DNA of 9,457 nt, taken from NCBI GenBank assembly GCA_003454835.1, contig DMTA01000503.1, positions 1-9,457 on the forward strand, given 5' to 3'. The notes below the pieces were generated by a model. That model saw only the letters and a list, made by a program, of their open reading frames with translations, made no database searches and had not been told where the DNA came from. Every line of letters begins with the position of its first letter. Position 1 is the first letter of the stretch. Of the stretch, positions 1 to 6,546 are shown piece after piece. The position numbers were made by a program, and so were the translations under genes. This stretch comes from Achromobacter sp. Lineage in GTDB: Bacteria; Pseudomonadota; Gammaproteobacteria; Burkholderiales; Burkholderiaceae_B.

Positions 1-1757
1 TCGGCATCGATCAGCAGCACGCGCTTGCCGACGCCGCCCTGGATGAAGGCAAAATTTGCAGACAGGAAGGACTTGCCCACGCCCGCCACCGGACCGGTGA
101 ACATGACCATGTTGTTGGCGGACTGGCGCAGCGAGGCCTGCAGCACGTTCCGGAAGGAACGCAGACTTTCGATCGGTGGCGAGTTGCCCTGACTCTGCGC
201 CAGCAGCGCCGGCACGGTGGCGTTCTTGCGCCGGCTGCGGCGCCACAGCTTGTCCTGCACGTCGCTATACGGAATGGCGGCCAGCACCGGCAGACCGGTA
301 TGGCGTTCGACGTCTTCCGGCTCGGACAGGCCGCCGAACAGGGCGTTGCGCACGAATGCGCACAGCATGGCGAAGATCAGGCCGGCCGCGGTCGCCACGC
401 CGATGATGATCGCGCCCTTCGGACGCACGGGCTTGTCAGGCTGCACGGCGGCATCCAGGATGCGCACGTTGCCCACCTTGCCGGCGCGAATCAGCTTGAG
501 CTGCTGCGTGTTGTTCAAGAGCGCCGTGTACAGCTCGGTGTTGACGCGCACGTCGCGCACCAGGCGCACCACATCCTGCTCCAGATCCGGCAGCTGCCTG
601 ATGTTGTTGCCCAGGCGGTTGACGTCGCCCGTCAGCGATGCGATCTGACGGTCGATGCCCACGATGCTCGGGTGCGTCGGCGCAAAGCGCGTGATCAGTT
701 CCTGGCGCTTCTGGCGCAGTTCCATCACGCGGGTCTGCGCATCGACCGACTGCCCCAGGATCAACTTCGCTTCTTCGCTCAGGTCGATCGTGCCGCGCTT
801 GTTGCGCAACGCGTTGTACTTCGTTTCCGCGGCGTCAAGCTCAGCCTTCAGTTGCGGCAACTGCTGCTCCAGGAACACCAGGGACTTCTCGGCCTGCGCG
901 GACTTGCGGTTCACGTTCTGCTGCACGTACTCCTGGCCGATCTGGTTCAGCACCGCCGTGGTCAGCGCCGGATCGTTGCCCTCCAGCGTGACGCCGATCA
1001 CGCCCGAGGTGCGGCCGCGCTCGAAGATGCCCATGCGCGCCTGCACGTTTTCGATGGCCGCCAGGCGCGAGCTGCGCGACACCGTGAACTCGGTGCCGGG
1101 CCGGCCGGACAACGCGTCGACGTGCACGTCCATGGCGCCGCCGCCCGGCAGCAGGAAACGTTCAGGCTTGCCCACCGTGCCGGTGAAGGTTGCGCCCGTC
1201 AGCTTGTCGCTGAGCGTGTAGCGACCCTCGCCCAGCGTCGTCAGCCGGAACGGCTTGCCCAGCCATTCGTTGGGCACGTCCAGTTGCGAGATCGCAATCG
1301 ACTCGCCGCCCCACGCATAGCCCCCGCGCGGCAAGCTGGACGGATACGGCAGGCTTTCGTAACGCTGCGCCAGCCACTCGCCCACGACAGGGAAGTAGCG
1401 CGGCTTGGCGTGGATGTAGAGCAGGAACTTGTCGACGGCCGGACCGACGACCATGCGCGAGCGCAGCACTTCCATTTCGCCCGACGTTTCCGCCTTGGTG
1501 TCGAACATCGACGAGACATCGCCCAGCAGGCTGCGCGCCTGGCCGTTCGGAAGCTCCTCCTCCACTTGCACGATGATGTCAGCCGAATAGACCGACGGCG
1601 TCACCATCACATAGGCCAGCGCGCCAAGAAACGCGAACAGAGTGATCGCAAGGATCATCCAGCGGTTGGAAAAAATGGCGTCCACGTGGGACGACAACGG
1701 TGTTTCCTGCTGACGGGCCGGTACTGATGGCTCGAACGATTCGATAGGCAACGACAT
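1..1757 (-). CDS. wzc: Wzc-like polysaccharide co-polymerase / BY-type tyrosine autokinase (3' end cut by window edge)
   Basis: Inner-membrane protein that sets chain length and drives export of Wzy-dependent polysaccharide, with cytoplasmic tyrosine autokinase activity. 585 complete codons are visible, about four fifths of the usual 720-750 residues. A Wzz-type N-terminus has a first membrane helix at about residues 33-52. A long periplasmic part follows, with coiled coil at about 275-425 and the motif FAPTHPSIV. Next come a GNVR segment (GKVGNVRILDAAVQP), the proline-rich PDKPVRPK just before the second helix (about 448-470), and a Walker A motif GPVAGVGKS with Lys562. The reading ends inside Walker A' (VLLIDA), so the rest of the kinase domain and the C-terminal tyrosine cluster lie off the left edge. 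The ATG at 1757 has the Shine-Dalgarno sequence GGAGAG four bases upstream. It lies 65 bp downstream of wza in the same direction, presumably one transcript. The symbol follows the family; EpsB or BceF would be equivalent names. Confidence 0.96.
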   Translation of the reverse strand, partial: MSLPIESFEPSVPARQQETPLSSHVDAIFSNRWMILAITLFAFLGALAYVMVTPSVYSADIIVQVEEELPNGQARSLLGDVSSMFDTKAETSGEMEVLRSRMVVGPAVDKFLLYIHAKPRYFPVVGEWLAQRYESLPYPSSLPRGGYAWGGESIAISQLDVPNEWLGKPFRLTTLGEGRYTLSDKLTGATFTGTVGKPERFLLPGGGAMDVHVDALSGRPGTEFTVSRSSRLAAIENVQARMGIFERGRTSGVIGVTLEGNDPALTTAVLNQIGQEYVQQNVNRKSAQAEKSLVFLEQQLPQLKAELDAAETKYNALRNKRGTIDLSEEAKLILGQSVDAQTRVMELRQKRQELITRFAPTHPSIVGIDRQIASLTGDVNRLGNNIRQLPDLEQDVVRLVRDVRVNTELYTALLNNTQQLKLIRAGKVGNVRILDAAVQPDKPVRPKGAIIIGVATAAGLIFAMLCAFVRNALFGGLSEPEDVERHTGLPVLAAIPYSDVQDKLWRRSRRKNATVPALLAQSQGNSPPIESLRSFRNVLQASLRQSANNMVMFTGPVAGVGKSFLSANFAFIQGGVGKRVLLIDA

Positions 1758-1761
1758 GCAG

Positions 1762-1767
1762 CTCTCC
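1762..1767 (-). promoter_or_regulatory. Shine-Dalgarno sequence of wzc inside a small palindrome
   Basis: On the minus strand GGAGAG stands four bases before the ATG at 1757 and fixes that start. It is one arm of a 13-base palindrome (1762-1774, arms CTCTCC and GGAGAG around one base). The transcript could therefore form a short four-base-pair stem over the ribosome site. Whether that stem matters is unknown. Confidence 0.6.
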
Positions 1768-1773
1768 AGGAGA

Positions 1774-1798
1774 GGGCGCCGCCGCGGTTGCGGCGCCC
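1774..1798 (-). other. GC-rich hairpin between wza and wzc
   Basis: The arms GGGCGCCGC (1774-1782) and GCGGCGCCC (1790-1798) form a perfect nine-base-pair stem with a seven-base loop. It sits 24 bases after the wza stop codon and 16 bases before the wzc start. No T-run follows in the direction of transcription, so it is not a standard intrinsic terminator. It may instead act as an mRNA-stability or processing element that tunes the Wza:Wzc ratio, which is an inference. Confidence 0.6.
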
Positions 1799-1822
1799 CC
1801 AAAGGCAGGGTTTTGAGGCGGA

Positions 1823-2959
1823 CTAATCGATGGACCTGACGGTCTGTACGGTTTGCGCGCTCGGGAAGAGGTTGCTGATGAAGCGGTTCCACCGCACCAG
1901 ACCAGCCGAATCCACGAACACGACATCCTTGGGTTGCAATTCAAACTTGGCGCCTACCGCCAGCGCCTGCGGCGATGCGGCGTTCAGGTGATACACCAAA
2001 GGCTTTGCCTCCTCCGTGGCGCGCACGACGAAAATCTGCGAGGTGTCTGCGGTGGTCTGGTTGGGCCCGCCTGCGAGACCCAATGCCTCGGTCAGCGACA
2101 ACCGTCCATCGCGCATGACGGAAGCGCCCGGAATGAACACTTCACCCATCACGAACACCTTGCTATCGTCGCGCGGCGTGACTCTCACAATGTCCCCTGC
2201 CCTGAGCATGACCTGGTTCAGATCCTGGCCGCGCTCAATCAGCGCGGGAAGGTTCACGCGAGTACGCCGGCCATCGCGGATCACGTAAACCGCACTGCGG
2301 TCTCCGGTCGGCAGGATGCCTCCGGCCCTGTTGAGCGCTTCCAACAGGGTCATGGGCACATCATTGATCGCTACCGTACCCGGCGTGGTCACCTCGCCAT
2401 CGACGAAGATGCGCTTGCTGCGGAATCCCAGTACGCGTACGGTGATCTGCGGGTCCTGTATGTACTTGCCCGAACTATTGACTATGAGATTGCGCGCCTG
2501 AAGTTCAGTCAACCCCGCCACTTTCAGCAGTCCCGTATACGGAAACTGGATATATCCAGTGGATGAGACCGTATAGCCCGGAATGCCCGAGGCGGTATCC
2601 CCAATAGCTAATTCCGTTGCCCCAGATCCGATGGCGTAGGTTTGCGTCGGAAGCACGAGCTCGGGGTGATCCCACACGACGATGGAGAGGATGTCTCCCG
2701 GCCCGATGAGGTAGGGCGCCGGTTTGCCGACGAGGTGGCCGATGCCTTCGTTGTCGAGCAGTGCCTCACGCGCGCGCTGTTCTTCAAGCACGAGCGCCGG
2801 CGTGATCTGTTTGATGTCGGCCTTGGAGTTCGGGTCCAGCGGATCCGCGAGTTGGTTGGCGTTGAACGTCATGCCGGGTGATAAGGCGCAAGCGCCCAGC
2901 GAGGACACGAGCGCGATAGCGGCTATGGCTCGGCTCATCGTTCCGAAAAATGTAGTCAT
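1823..2959 (-). CDS. wza: Wza-like outer-membrane polysaccharide export lipoprotein
   Basis: Forms the octameric outer-membrane channel through which the polysaccharide leaves the cell, working with Wzc. From the ATG at 2959 it has 378 residues, almost the same as E. coli Wza (379). A lipoprotein signal peptide ends in the lipobox LGAC (Cys24). The polysaccharide-export domain covers about 78-175 (PYLIGPGDILSIVVWDHPE). Two SLBB domains follow: about 182-260 (RIFVDGEVTTPGTV) and about 267-348 (KVFVMGEVFIPGASV). The C-terminal amphipathic helix at about 353-372 (GLVRWNRFISNLFPSA) corresponds to the Wza transmembrane barrel. The frame stays open upstream to 3052, but that extension would put about 30 residues before the signal peptide, so it was not used. 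A second possible start is the ATG at 2938, which gives Cys17 and has GGAA just upstream. It is the first gene of the leftward unit. Confidence 0.95.
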   Translation of the reverse strand: MTTFFGTMSRAIAAIALVSSLGACALSPGMTFNANQLADPLDPNSKADIKQITPALVLEEQRAREALLDNEGIGHLVGKPAPYLIGPGDILSIVVWDHPELVLPTQTYAIGSGATELAIGDTASGIPGYTVSSTGYIQFPYTGLLKVAGLTELQARNLIVNSSGKYIQDPQITVRVLGFRSKRIFVDGEVTTPGTVAINDVPMTLLEALNRAGGILPTGDRSAVYVIRDGRRTRVNLPALIERGQDLNQVMLRAGDIVRVTPRDDSKVFVMGEVFIPGASVMRDGRLSLTEALGLAGGPNQTTADTSQIFVVRATEEAKPLVYHLNAASPQALAVGAKFELQPKDVVFVDSAGLVRWNRFISNLFPSAQTVQTVRSID

Positions 2960-3037
2960 GGCGAATCCACTGTGAATGACTTCGTTGCCTGGAAAGGAGC
3001 CCGATGCGTAACGGGTTGCGACATTCCACACGCTTTT

Positions 3038-3071
3038 CCTAAGCCCGCACATTCGACGGATGCCCTAAGCC
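3038..3071. repeat. Direct repeat CCTAAGCC x2, 26 bp apart
   Basis: CCTAAGCC occurs at 3038-3045 and again at 3064-3071, start to start 26 bp, about two and a half helical turns. The repeats lie 80-110 bp upstream of wza, where an activator of the leftward unit could bind. The right copy is also part of an RcsAB-box-like sequence (3066-3079). The repeats are seen directly; a protein-binding role is a guess. Confidence 0.35.
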
Positions 3072-3079
3072 TTCTCCTA
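3066..3079. promoter_or_regulatory. Sequence resembling an RcsAB box
   Basis: TAAGCCTTCTCCTA matches 10 of 14 positions of the enterobacterial RcsAB box TAAGAATATTCCTA, including the outer TAAG and TCCTA parts. In Enterobacteriaceae this box activates the colanic acid genes, a locus with much the same gene content as here. RcsA is not generally known outside the enterics, and a match this good is expected by chance in roughly one in six regions of this size (equal base frequencies, both strands). The assignment is therefore weak. Confidence 0.2.
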
Positions 3080-3099
3080 CACCGTTTGGAGGTTTCGGG

Positions 3100-3114
3100 T
3101 GAGTTGCGCACTCA
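3100..3114. promoter_or_regulatory. 15-bp dyad, possible operator
   Basis: TGAGT-TGCGC-ACTCA has perfect five-base arms around a five-base centre. It lies in the middle of the divergent region, next to the -10-like TAAGAT at 3116. The size and symmetry suit a dimeric regulator that could act on both units. No known factor is assigned. Confidence 0.3.
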
Positions 3115-3124
3115 ATAAGATTTT

Positions 3125-3133
3125 GTCGGTAGC
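3125..3133 (+). promoter_or_regulatory. ops-like core in the wcaJ leader (candidate RfaH/NusG-paralog site)
   Basis: GTCGGTAGC matches eight of nine bases of the ops core GGCGGTAGC, on the sense strand, 68 bases before the wcaJ start. In gamma-proteobacteria ops elements recruit the NusG paralog RfaH in leaders of long surface-polysaccharide operons, and this is such an operon. Two points weigh against it. The single mismatch falls in the short ops hairpin stem, and the bases after the core are CAC where GTG is usual. The call is only suggestive. Confidence 0.25.
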
Positions 3134-3190
3134 CACATGCTTTGCGGCACTGCACAGTTTTTGCTTGGCGCAAGGCGCTCCCACCCGAAC

Positions 3191-3195
3191 AGGAG
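3191..3195 (+). promoter_or_regulatory. Shine-Dalgarno sequence fixing the wcaJ start
   Basis: AGGAG lies six bases before the ATG at 3202. An in-frame ATG at 3142 would lengthen the protein by 20 residues but has no comparable ribosome site, so 3202 is preferred. Confidence 0.75.
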
Positions 3196-3201
3196 TGCGC
3201 G

Positions 3202-4611
3202 ATGGACCCGTCCCAAACGGACACGTCGGCAAGGTTTAGCGGGGCAAGCTATCTGTATCGCTTGCTCGACGCCGCGATCGTCATCACCTGCGGCCTGACT
3301 GCCACCGGCTTGAAGTTCTCGGAAGATGCTTTCACAGATCCTCCGCAGATTCATTTGTTCCTGATCTATCTGTGCGGCCTGGGCGCGATCGCGCTCTTTC
3401 CCGCCTTCCGCCTGTATGTGTCGTGGCGCGGACGCCTGCTCACCGATCTGGTGGTGCGCAGCCTTGCTGCGTGGGCCACCGTGTTCGCGTTGGGCATCTT
3501 CGTCAGTTTTCTCATGCACCAGACCGGCGCGATATCCCGCTTATGGGCTGCAACCTGGTTCGGCATGACGGCGCTGGCGCTGGCCGGTGTGCGCATCGCC
3601 GTCTATGCGGCGTTGGGCGCGGCGCGCGATCGCGGCATGGACAAGAAGCGGGTGCTGCTCGTGGGCTTTGGCGCGCTGGGCCACGACATGTGGCGACGCG
3701 TGGAAAAGTACCGCGAGGCCGGCTATCAGATATCGGGGATCTACGCCGAACCGCACGAGATCCTGCCGCCGCAGGTCCGCCGTCTGCATGATCTCGATAA
3801 CCTGACCGACTTCGTGCGCGAGAACAAGGTGCGCGAGATCTGGATCGTGCTGCCGATGGAGGCCGGCCAGGAGCTGCGTGAGGTGCTCTATCACCTGCGC
3901 AACGACCTGGTGGACATCCGCTGGATTCCGGACGTGATGTCGATCCAGTTGCTGGGGCACCGCATTGGCGAGTTCCTGGGACTGCCCGCGATCCAGCTCA
4001 ACAGCCTGCCCGCCGCCGGCGTGCGCGGCTGGGCCAAGGAAGCCTTCGACCGCACCTTCGCGCTGTGCGCGCTGATCGGGCTGGCGCCCGTGATGCTGAC
4101 GGTGGCCATGCTGATCAAGCTGACCTCGCGCGGCCCGGTCTTCTTCACGCAGCCGCGGCTGGGCGTGGACGGCAAGGTGTTCCACGTCTACAAGTTCCGC
4201 ACCATGACCGTGCATCAGGAACAAGGCGTGGTCACCCAGGCCACGCGCAACGACAACCGCGTCACGCGCATCGGCGGCTTCCTGCGCCGCACCAGTTTGG
4301 ATGAGCTGCCGCAATTCCTGAATGTGCTGATGGGCGACATGTCGGTGGTGGGCCCGCGCCCGCACGCGCTGGAGCACAACGAAATGTACAAGGACCTGGT
4401 GCAGCGCTACATGATGCGCCACCGCGTCAAGCCCGGCATCACCGGCTGGGCGCAGGTCAACGGCCTTCGCGGCCAGACAGACACGCTGCGCAAGATGAGC
4501 GACCGCGTTGAACACGACATCTACTACATCCAGCACTGGACGTTCAGGATGGACCTGCTGATCATCGCGCGCACCGCGATATCGGGATGGACGGGCCGCA
4601 ATGTCTACTGA
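3202..4611 (+). CDS. wcaJ: WcaJ-like undecaprenyl-phosphate hexose-1-phosphate transferase
   Basis: Starts repeat-unit assembly by moving a hexose-1-phosphate, typically glucose-1-phosphate from UDP-glucose, to undecaprenyl phosphate in the inner membrane. The 469 residues compare with 464 in E. coli WcaJ. Four N-terminal membrane helices lie at about 20-37, 50-70, 82-104 and 113-137. A Rossmann-like domain begins with VLLVGFGALG (151-160). The catalytic bacterial-sugar-transferase domain starts with KEAFDR (279-284) and a membrane-dipping helix (about 287-308). It continues with KFRTM (331-335), the catalytic acidic motif DELPQ (367-371), SVVGPRPH (381-388) and KPGITGWAQVNGLRG. This is the full domain order of the long polyisoprenyl-phosphate hexose-1-P transferases. 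It is the first gene of the rightward operon, and its end overlaps the preferred gmm start by 11 bases. The donor sugar (glucose or galactose) cannot be read from sequence alone. Confidence 0.95.
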   Translation: MDPSQTDTSARFSGASYLYRLLDAAIVITCGLTATGLKFSEDAFTDPPQIHLFLIYLCGLGAIALFPAFRLYVSWRGRLLTDLVVRSLAAWATVFALGIFVSFLMHQTGAISRLWAATWFGMTALALAGVRIAVYAALGAARDRGMDKKRVLLVGFGALGHDMWRRVEKYREAGYQISGIYAEPHEILPPQVRRLHDLDNLTDFVRENKVREIWIVLPMEAGQELREVLYHLRNDLVDIRWIPDVMSIQLLGHRIGEFLGLPAIQLNSLPAAGVRGWAKEAFDRTFALCALIGLAPVMLTVAMLIKLTSRGPVFFTQPRLGVDGKVFHVYKFRTMTVHQEQGVVTQATRNDNRVTRIGGFLRRTSLDELPQFLNVLMGDMSVVGPRPHALEHNEMYKDLVQRYMMRHRVKPGITGWAQVNGLRGQTDTLRKMSDRVEHDIYYIQHWTFRMDLLIIARTAISGWTGRNVY

Positions 4612-5110
4612 ACCGTTGGGATGGCCTGTGCGCGAAGCGCCGGCGCCGCGTGGCGGCATGCTCGCCCGCTCGGACTTCCGCCAGGCGGTTGAGATGCTGC
4701 CCCTGGTGTCGATCGACCTGCTGCTGCGCGACGGCGCCGGCAACTACCTGACCGGGTTGCGGGCCAATCCCCCCGCCCAGGGCGCGTGGTTCGTGCCCGG
4801 CGGCCGGATCCGAAAGAACGAATCGCTGCGCCGCGCGCTGCGCCGCATTGTCAATGACGAGCTGGGCCTGTCGCTGCCCGATCTCGTGTGGACGCCGCGC
4901 GGCGTGTACGAGCACTTCTATGGCACCAATTTCGCGGGTGAGGCGGGACGCTCCACCCACTACGTCGTCCTCGCGTACGAGGCCGAGCTTTCTCTGGATA
5001 CCGCAAGCCTTCCCCTGTCCCAGCACAGCGGCTACCGCTGGCTGCCAAGGGAAGTGATCGCCGCCGATCCCGGCGTGCACCCGTACACCCAGGCCTACTT
5101 CAAGGAGTGA
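4601..5110 (+). CDS. gmm: GDP-mannose mannosyl hydrolase (Nudix family, Gmm/WcaH/NudD)
   Basis: Cytoplasmic Nudix enzyme that splits GDP-mannose (and GDP-glucose) to GDP and the free sugar, probably trimming the GDP-sugar pool that feeds this polysaccharide. 169 residues from this start; E. coli WcaH has about 160. The opening PLVSIDLLLRD, then NPPAQGAWFVPGGRIRKNES and the shortened Nudix box running to NDELGL, are typical of this subfamily, which departs from the general Nudix consensus. Residues matching those reported for the E. coli enzyme are present: Asp39, Arg54, Arg69, Arg82, His105, Tyr107 and His142 (in QHSGYRW). The start is uncertain. The ATG at 4658 gives 150 residues and lines up with the E. 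coli N-terminus, and neither start has a strong ribosome site. The ATG at 4601 overlaps wcaJ and would allow coupled translation. The manC Shine-Dalgarno lies in the last codons of this gene. Confidence 0.93.
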   Translation: MSTEPLGWPVREAPAPRGGMLARSDFRQAVEMLPLVSIDLLLRDGAGNYLTGLRANPPAQGAWFVPGGRIRKNESLRRALRRIVNDELGLSLPDLVWTPRGVYEHFYGTNFAGEAGRSTHYVVLAYEAELSLDTASLPLSQHSGYRWLPREVIAADPGVHPYTQAYFKE

Positions 5111-5115
5111 GAGCC

Positions 5116-6546
5116 ATGACCAACCCCCGTCCTCCGTACCGGGCAGTGATTCTTTGCGGCGGTTCAGGCTCGCGCCTGTGGCCGCTGTCGCGCGAACTGT
5201 TGCCGAAGCAGTTCATCCGTTTGACCGATGACCGCAGCCTGCTGCAGAACACCCTGCGGCGGCTGGAGTCGGCGGGCGCGCAGGCGCGGCCCATCCTCGT
5301 CTGCAACGAGGCGCATCGCTACATCGCGGCGGAGCAGGCTGACGAGCTGGGCATCAAGGACGTCGAGGTCATCCTGGAGCCCTTTGCACGCAACACCGCG
5401 CCGGCCATCGCCGCTGCCACGCTGCGGGCGATGCAGGATGGCGAGGATCCCATCATGCTCATCATGCCGTCGGACCACGTGCTGGAAGACGGCGAAGTGC
5501 TCAGCGCGGCGTTTGCCCAGGCGTACGACGCGGCGCGCCAGGGCGCGCTGGTGACGTTTGGCATCAAACCCACCGCGCCGCTCAGCGGCTACGGCTACAT
5601 CCAGGCGGACGAGCCCGGCGCCATGGCCCCCGCGCGCCGTGTGCGCCGCTTCGTGGAAAAGCCGTCGCCCGAGGTCGCCCAGCGTTTCATCGACGACGGA
5701 GGCTACTACTGGAACAGCGGCATGTTCGCCTTCCAGGCGTCGGTCTTCCTGGCCGAGCTGGGCCGGCTGGCACCCAAGATCCTCGCGCAGGCGCAGACCG
5801 CCGTGGCGACAGGGCACGGCGACAACGGCCTCTTCCATCTGGACGGCCCGGCGTTCGAGGCATGCCCCAGCGATTCGATGGACTACGCCATCATGGAACG
5901 CACCGACAGCGCGGTGGTCATCCCGCTGGCCGCCTCGTGGAGCGACGTCGGCGCGTGGGACGCGGTGTGGGGCATCGCCCAGAAGTCGGTGGAAGGCAAC
6001 TCCACCACGGGCGACGTCATGGTGGAGGACTCGCGCAATTGCCTCATCCATTCGACCAGCCGGCTGGTTGCCTCGGTGGGCCTGGACGACATCGTCGTCA
6101 TTGAAACGGCCGACGCCGTCCTGGTGGCGCACAAGTCGCGCTCGCAGGACGTCAAGCGTCTGGTCGAGGTCTTCAAGACCCAGCACCGCAGCGAACTGAA
6201 CCACCACCGCGAAGTACAGCGGCCGTGGGGCTCGTACGACTCGGTCGGCCAGGGTCCGCGTTACCAGGTCAAGCGCATCACCGTGAAGCCGGGTGCGCGT
6301 TTGTCGTCGCAGATGCACCATCACCGCGCCGAGCACTGGATCGTGGTGTCGGGCACCGCGCGCATCTACAACGGCGACAAGCAGTACCTGCTGACCGAGA
6401 ACCAGTCGACCTACATCCCGCTGGGCGAGATCCACAGCCTGGAGAACCCGGGGAAGATTCCGCTGGAAATCATCGAGGTGCAGTCGGGCGCCTATTTGGG
6501 CGAAGACGACATCGTGCGCTTCCAGGACATCTACGGCCGTGTCTGA
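5116..6546 (+). CDS. manC: Bifunctional mannose-1-phosphate guanylyltransferase / mannose-6-phosphate isomerase (type II PMI)
   Basis: Makes GDP-mannose from mannose-1-phosphate and GTP. The family also isomerises fructose-6-phosphate and mannose-6-phosphate. 476 residues, close to E. coli CpsB/ManC (478). The N-terminal nucleotidyltransferase carries GGSGSRLWPLSR (15-26) with PKQF (30-33) and the FVEKP motif (179-183). The C-terminal cupin carries the zinc-binding isomerase motif QMHHHRAEHW (399-408). Because both domains are complete, no separate manA is needed here, but a phosphomannomutase is, and none is in the window. The ATG at 5116 was chosen for AAGGAG at 5102-5107, eight bases upstream. 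A GTG at 5107 in the same frame overlaps that ribosome site and is unlikely. The gap after gmm is 5 bases. GDP-mannose produced here is the substrate of Gmd two genes downstream. Confidence 0.97.
   Translation: MTNPRPPYRAVILCGGSGSRLWPLSRELLPKQFIRLTDDRSLLQNTLRRLESAGAQARPILVCNEAHRYIAAEQADELGIKDVEVILEPFARNTAPAIAAATLRAMQDGEDPIMLIMPSDHVLEDGEVLSAAFAQAYDAARQGALVTFGIKPTAPLSGYGYIQADEPGAMAPARRVRRFVEKPSPEVAQRFIDDGGYYWNSGMFAFQASVFLAELGRLAPKILAQAQTAVATGHGDNGLFHLDGPAFEACPSDSMDYAIMERTDSAVVIPLAASWSDVGAWDAVWGIAQKSVEGNSTTGDVMVEDSRNCLIHSTSRLVASVGLDDIVVIETADAVLVAHKSRSQDVKRLVEVFKTQHRSELNHHREVQRPWGSYDSVGQGPRYQVKRITVKPGARLSSQMHHHRAEHWIVVSGTARIYNGDKQYLLTENQSTYIPLGEIHSLENPGKIPLEIIEVQSGAYLGEDDIVRFQDIYGRV

Larger units (their letters stand above)
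2960..3201. promoter_or_regulatory. Divergent control region between wza and wcaJ
   Basis: This 242-bp gap separates two units transcribed away from each other, so it must hold the promoters of both, unless leftward transcription starts further away. No coding sequence with a credible ribosome site is seen in it. I could not find a convincing sigma-70 pair on either strand: TAAGAT at 3116-3121 resembles a -10 for the plus strand but has no acceptable -35. Candidate sites inside are listed separately: CCTAAGCC repeats, a 15-bp dyad and an ops-like core. The leader of wcaJ also has short inverted repeats, such as 3132-3148, that could fold. Confidence 0.75.

Noticed and set aside
300..1727. A 475-codon open frame on the plus strand opposite wzc
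   Set aside because: The minus strand holds an unmistakable Wzc with membrane helices, GNVR and Walker A. The plus-strand product is a repetitive Arg/Ala/His/Gln-rich sequence without motifs or a ribosome site.
2960..3052. N-terminal extension of Wza to 3052
   Set aside because: It would place about 30 polar residues before a standard lipoprotein signal peptide, which would prevent normal export. The shorter start gives the family length.
3104..3131. Possible sigma-70 promoter with TTGCGC as -35 for wcaJ
   Set aside because: At 16-18 bp spacing there is no acceptable -10. The TAAGAT at 3116 is much too close to pair with it.
3149..3162. Short inverted repeat followed by a T-run (ACTGCACAGT then T's), like a terminator or attenuator before wcaJ
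   Set aside because: The stem is only three to four pairs with almost no loop, far too weak for an intrinsic terminator.
3541..4743. A 400-codon open frame on the minus strand opposite wcaJ
   Set aside because: It is antisense to the catalytic domain of WcaJ. It is His/Gln/Arg-rich with no motif, an effect of codon bias.
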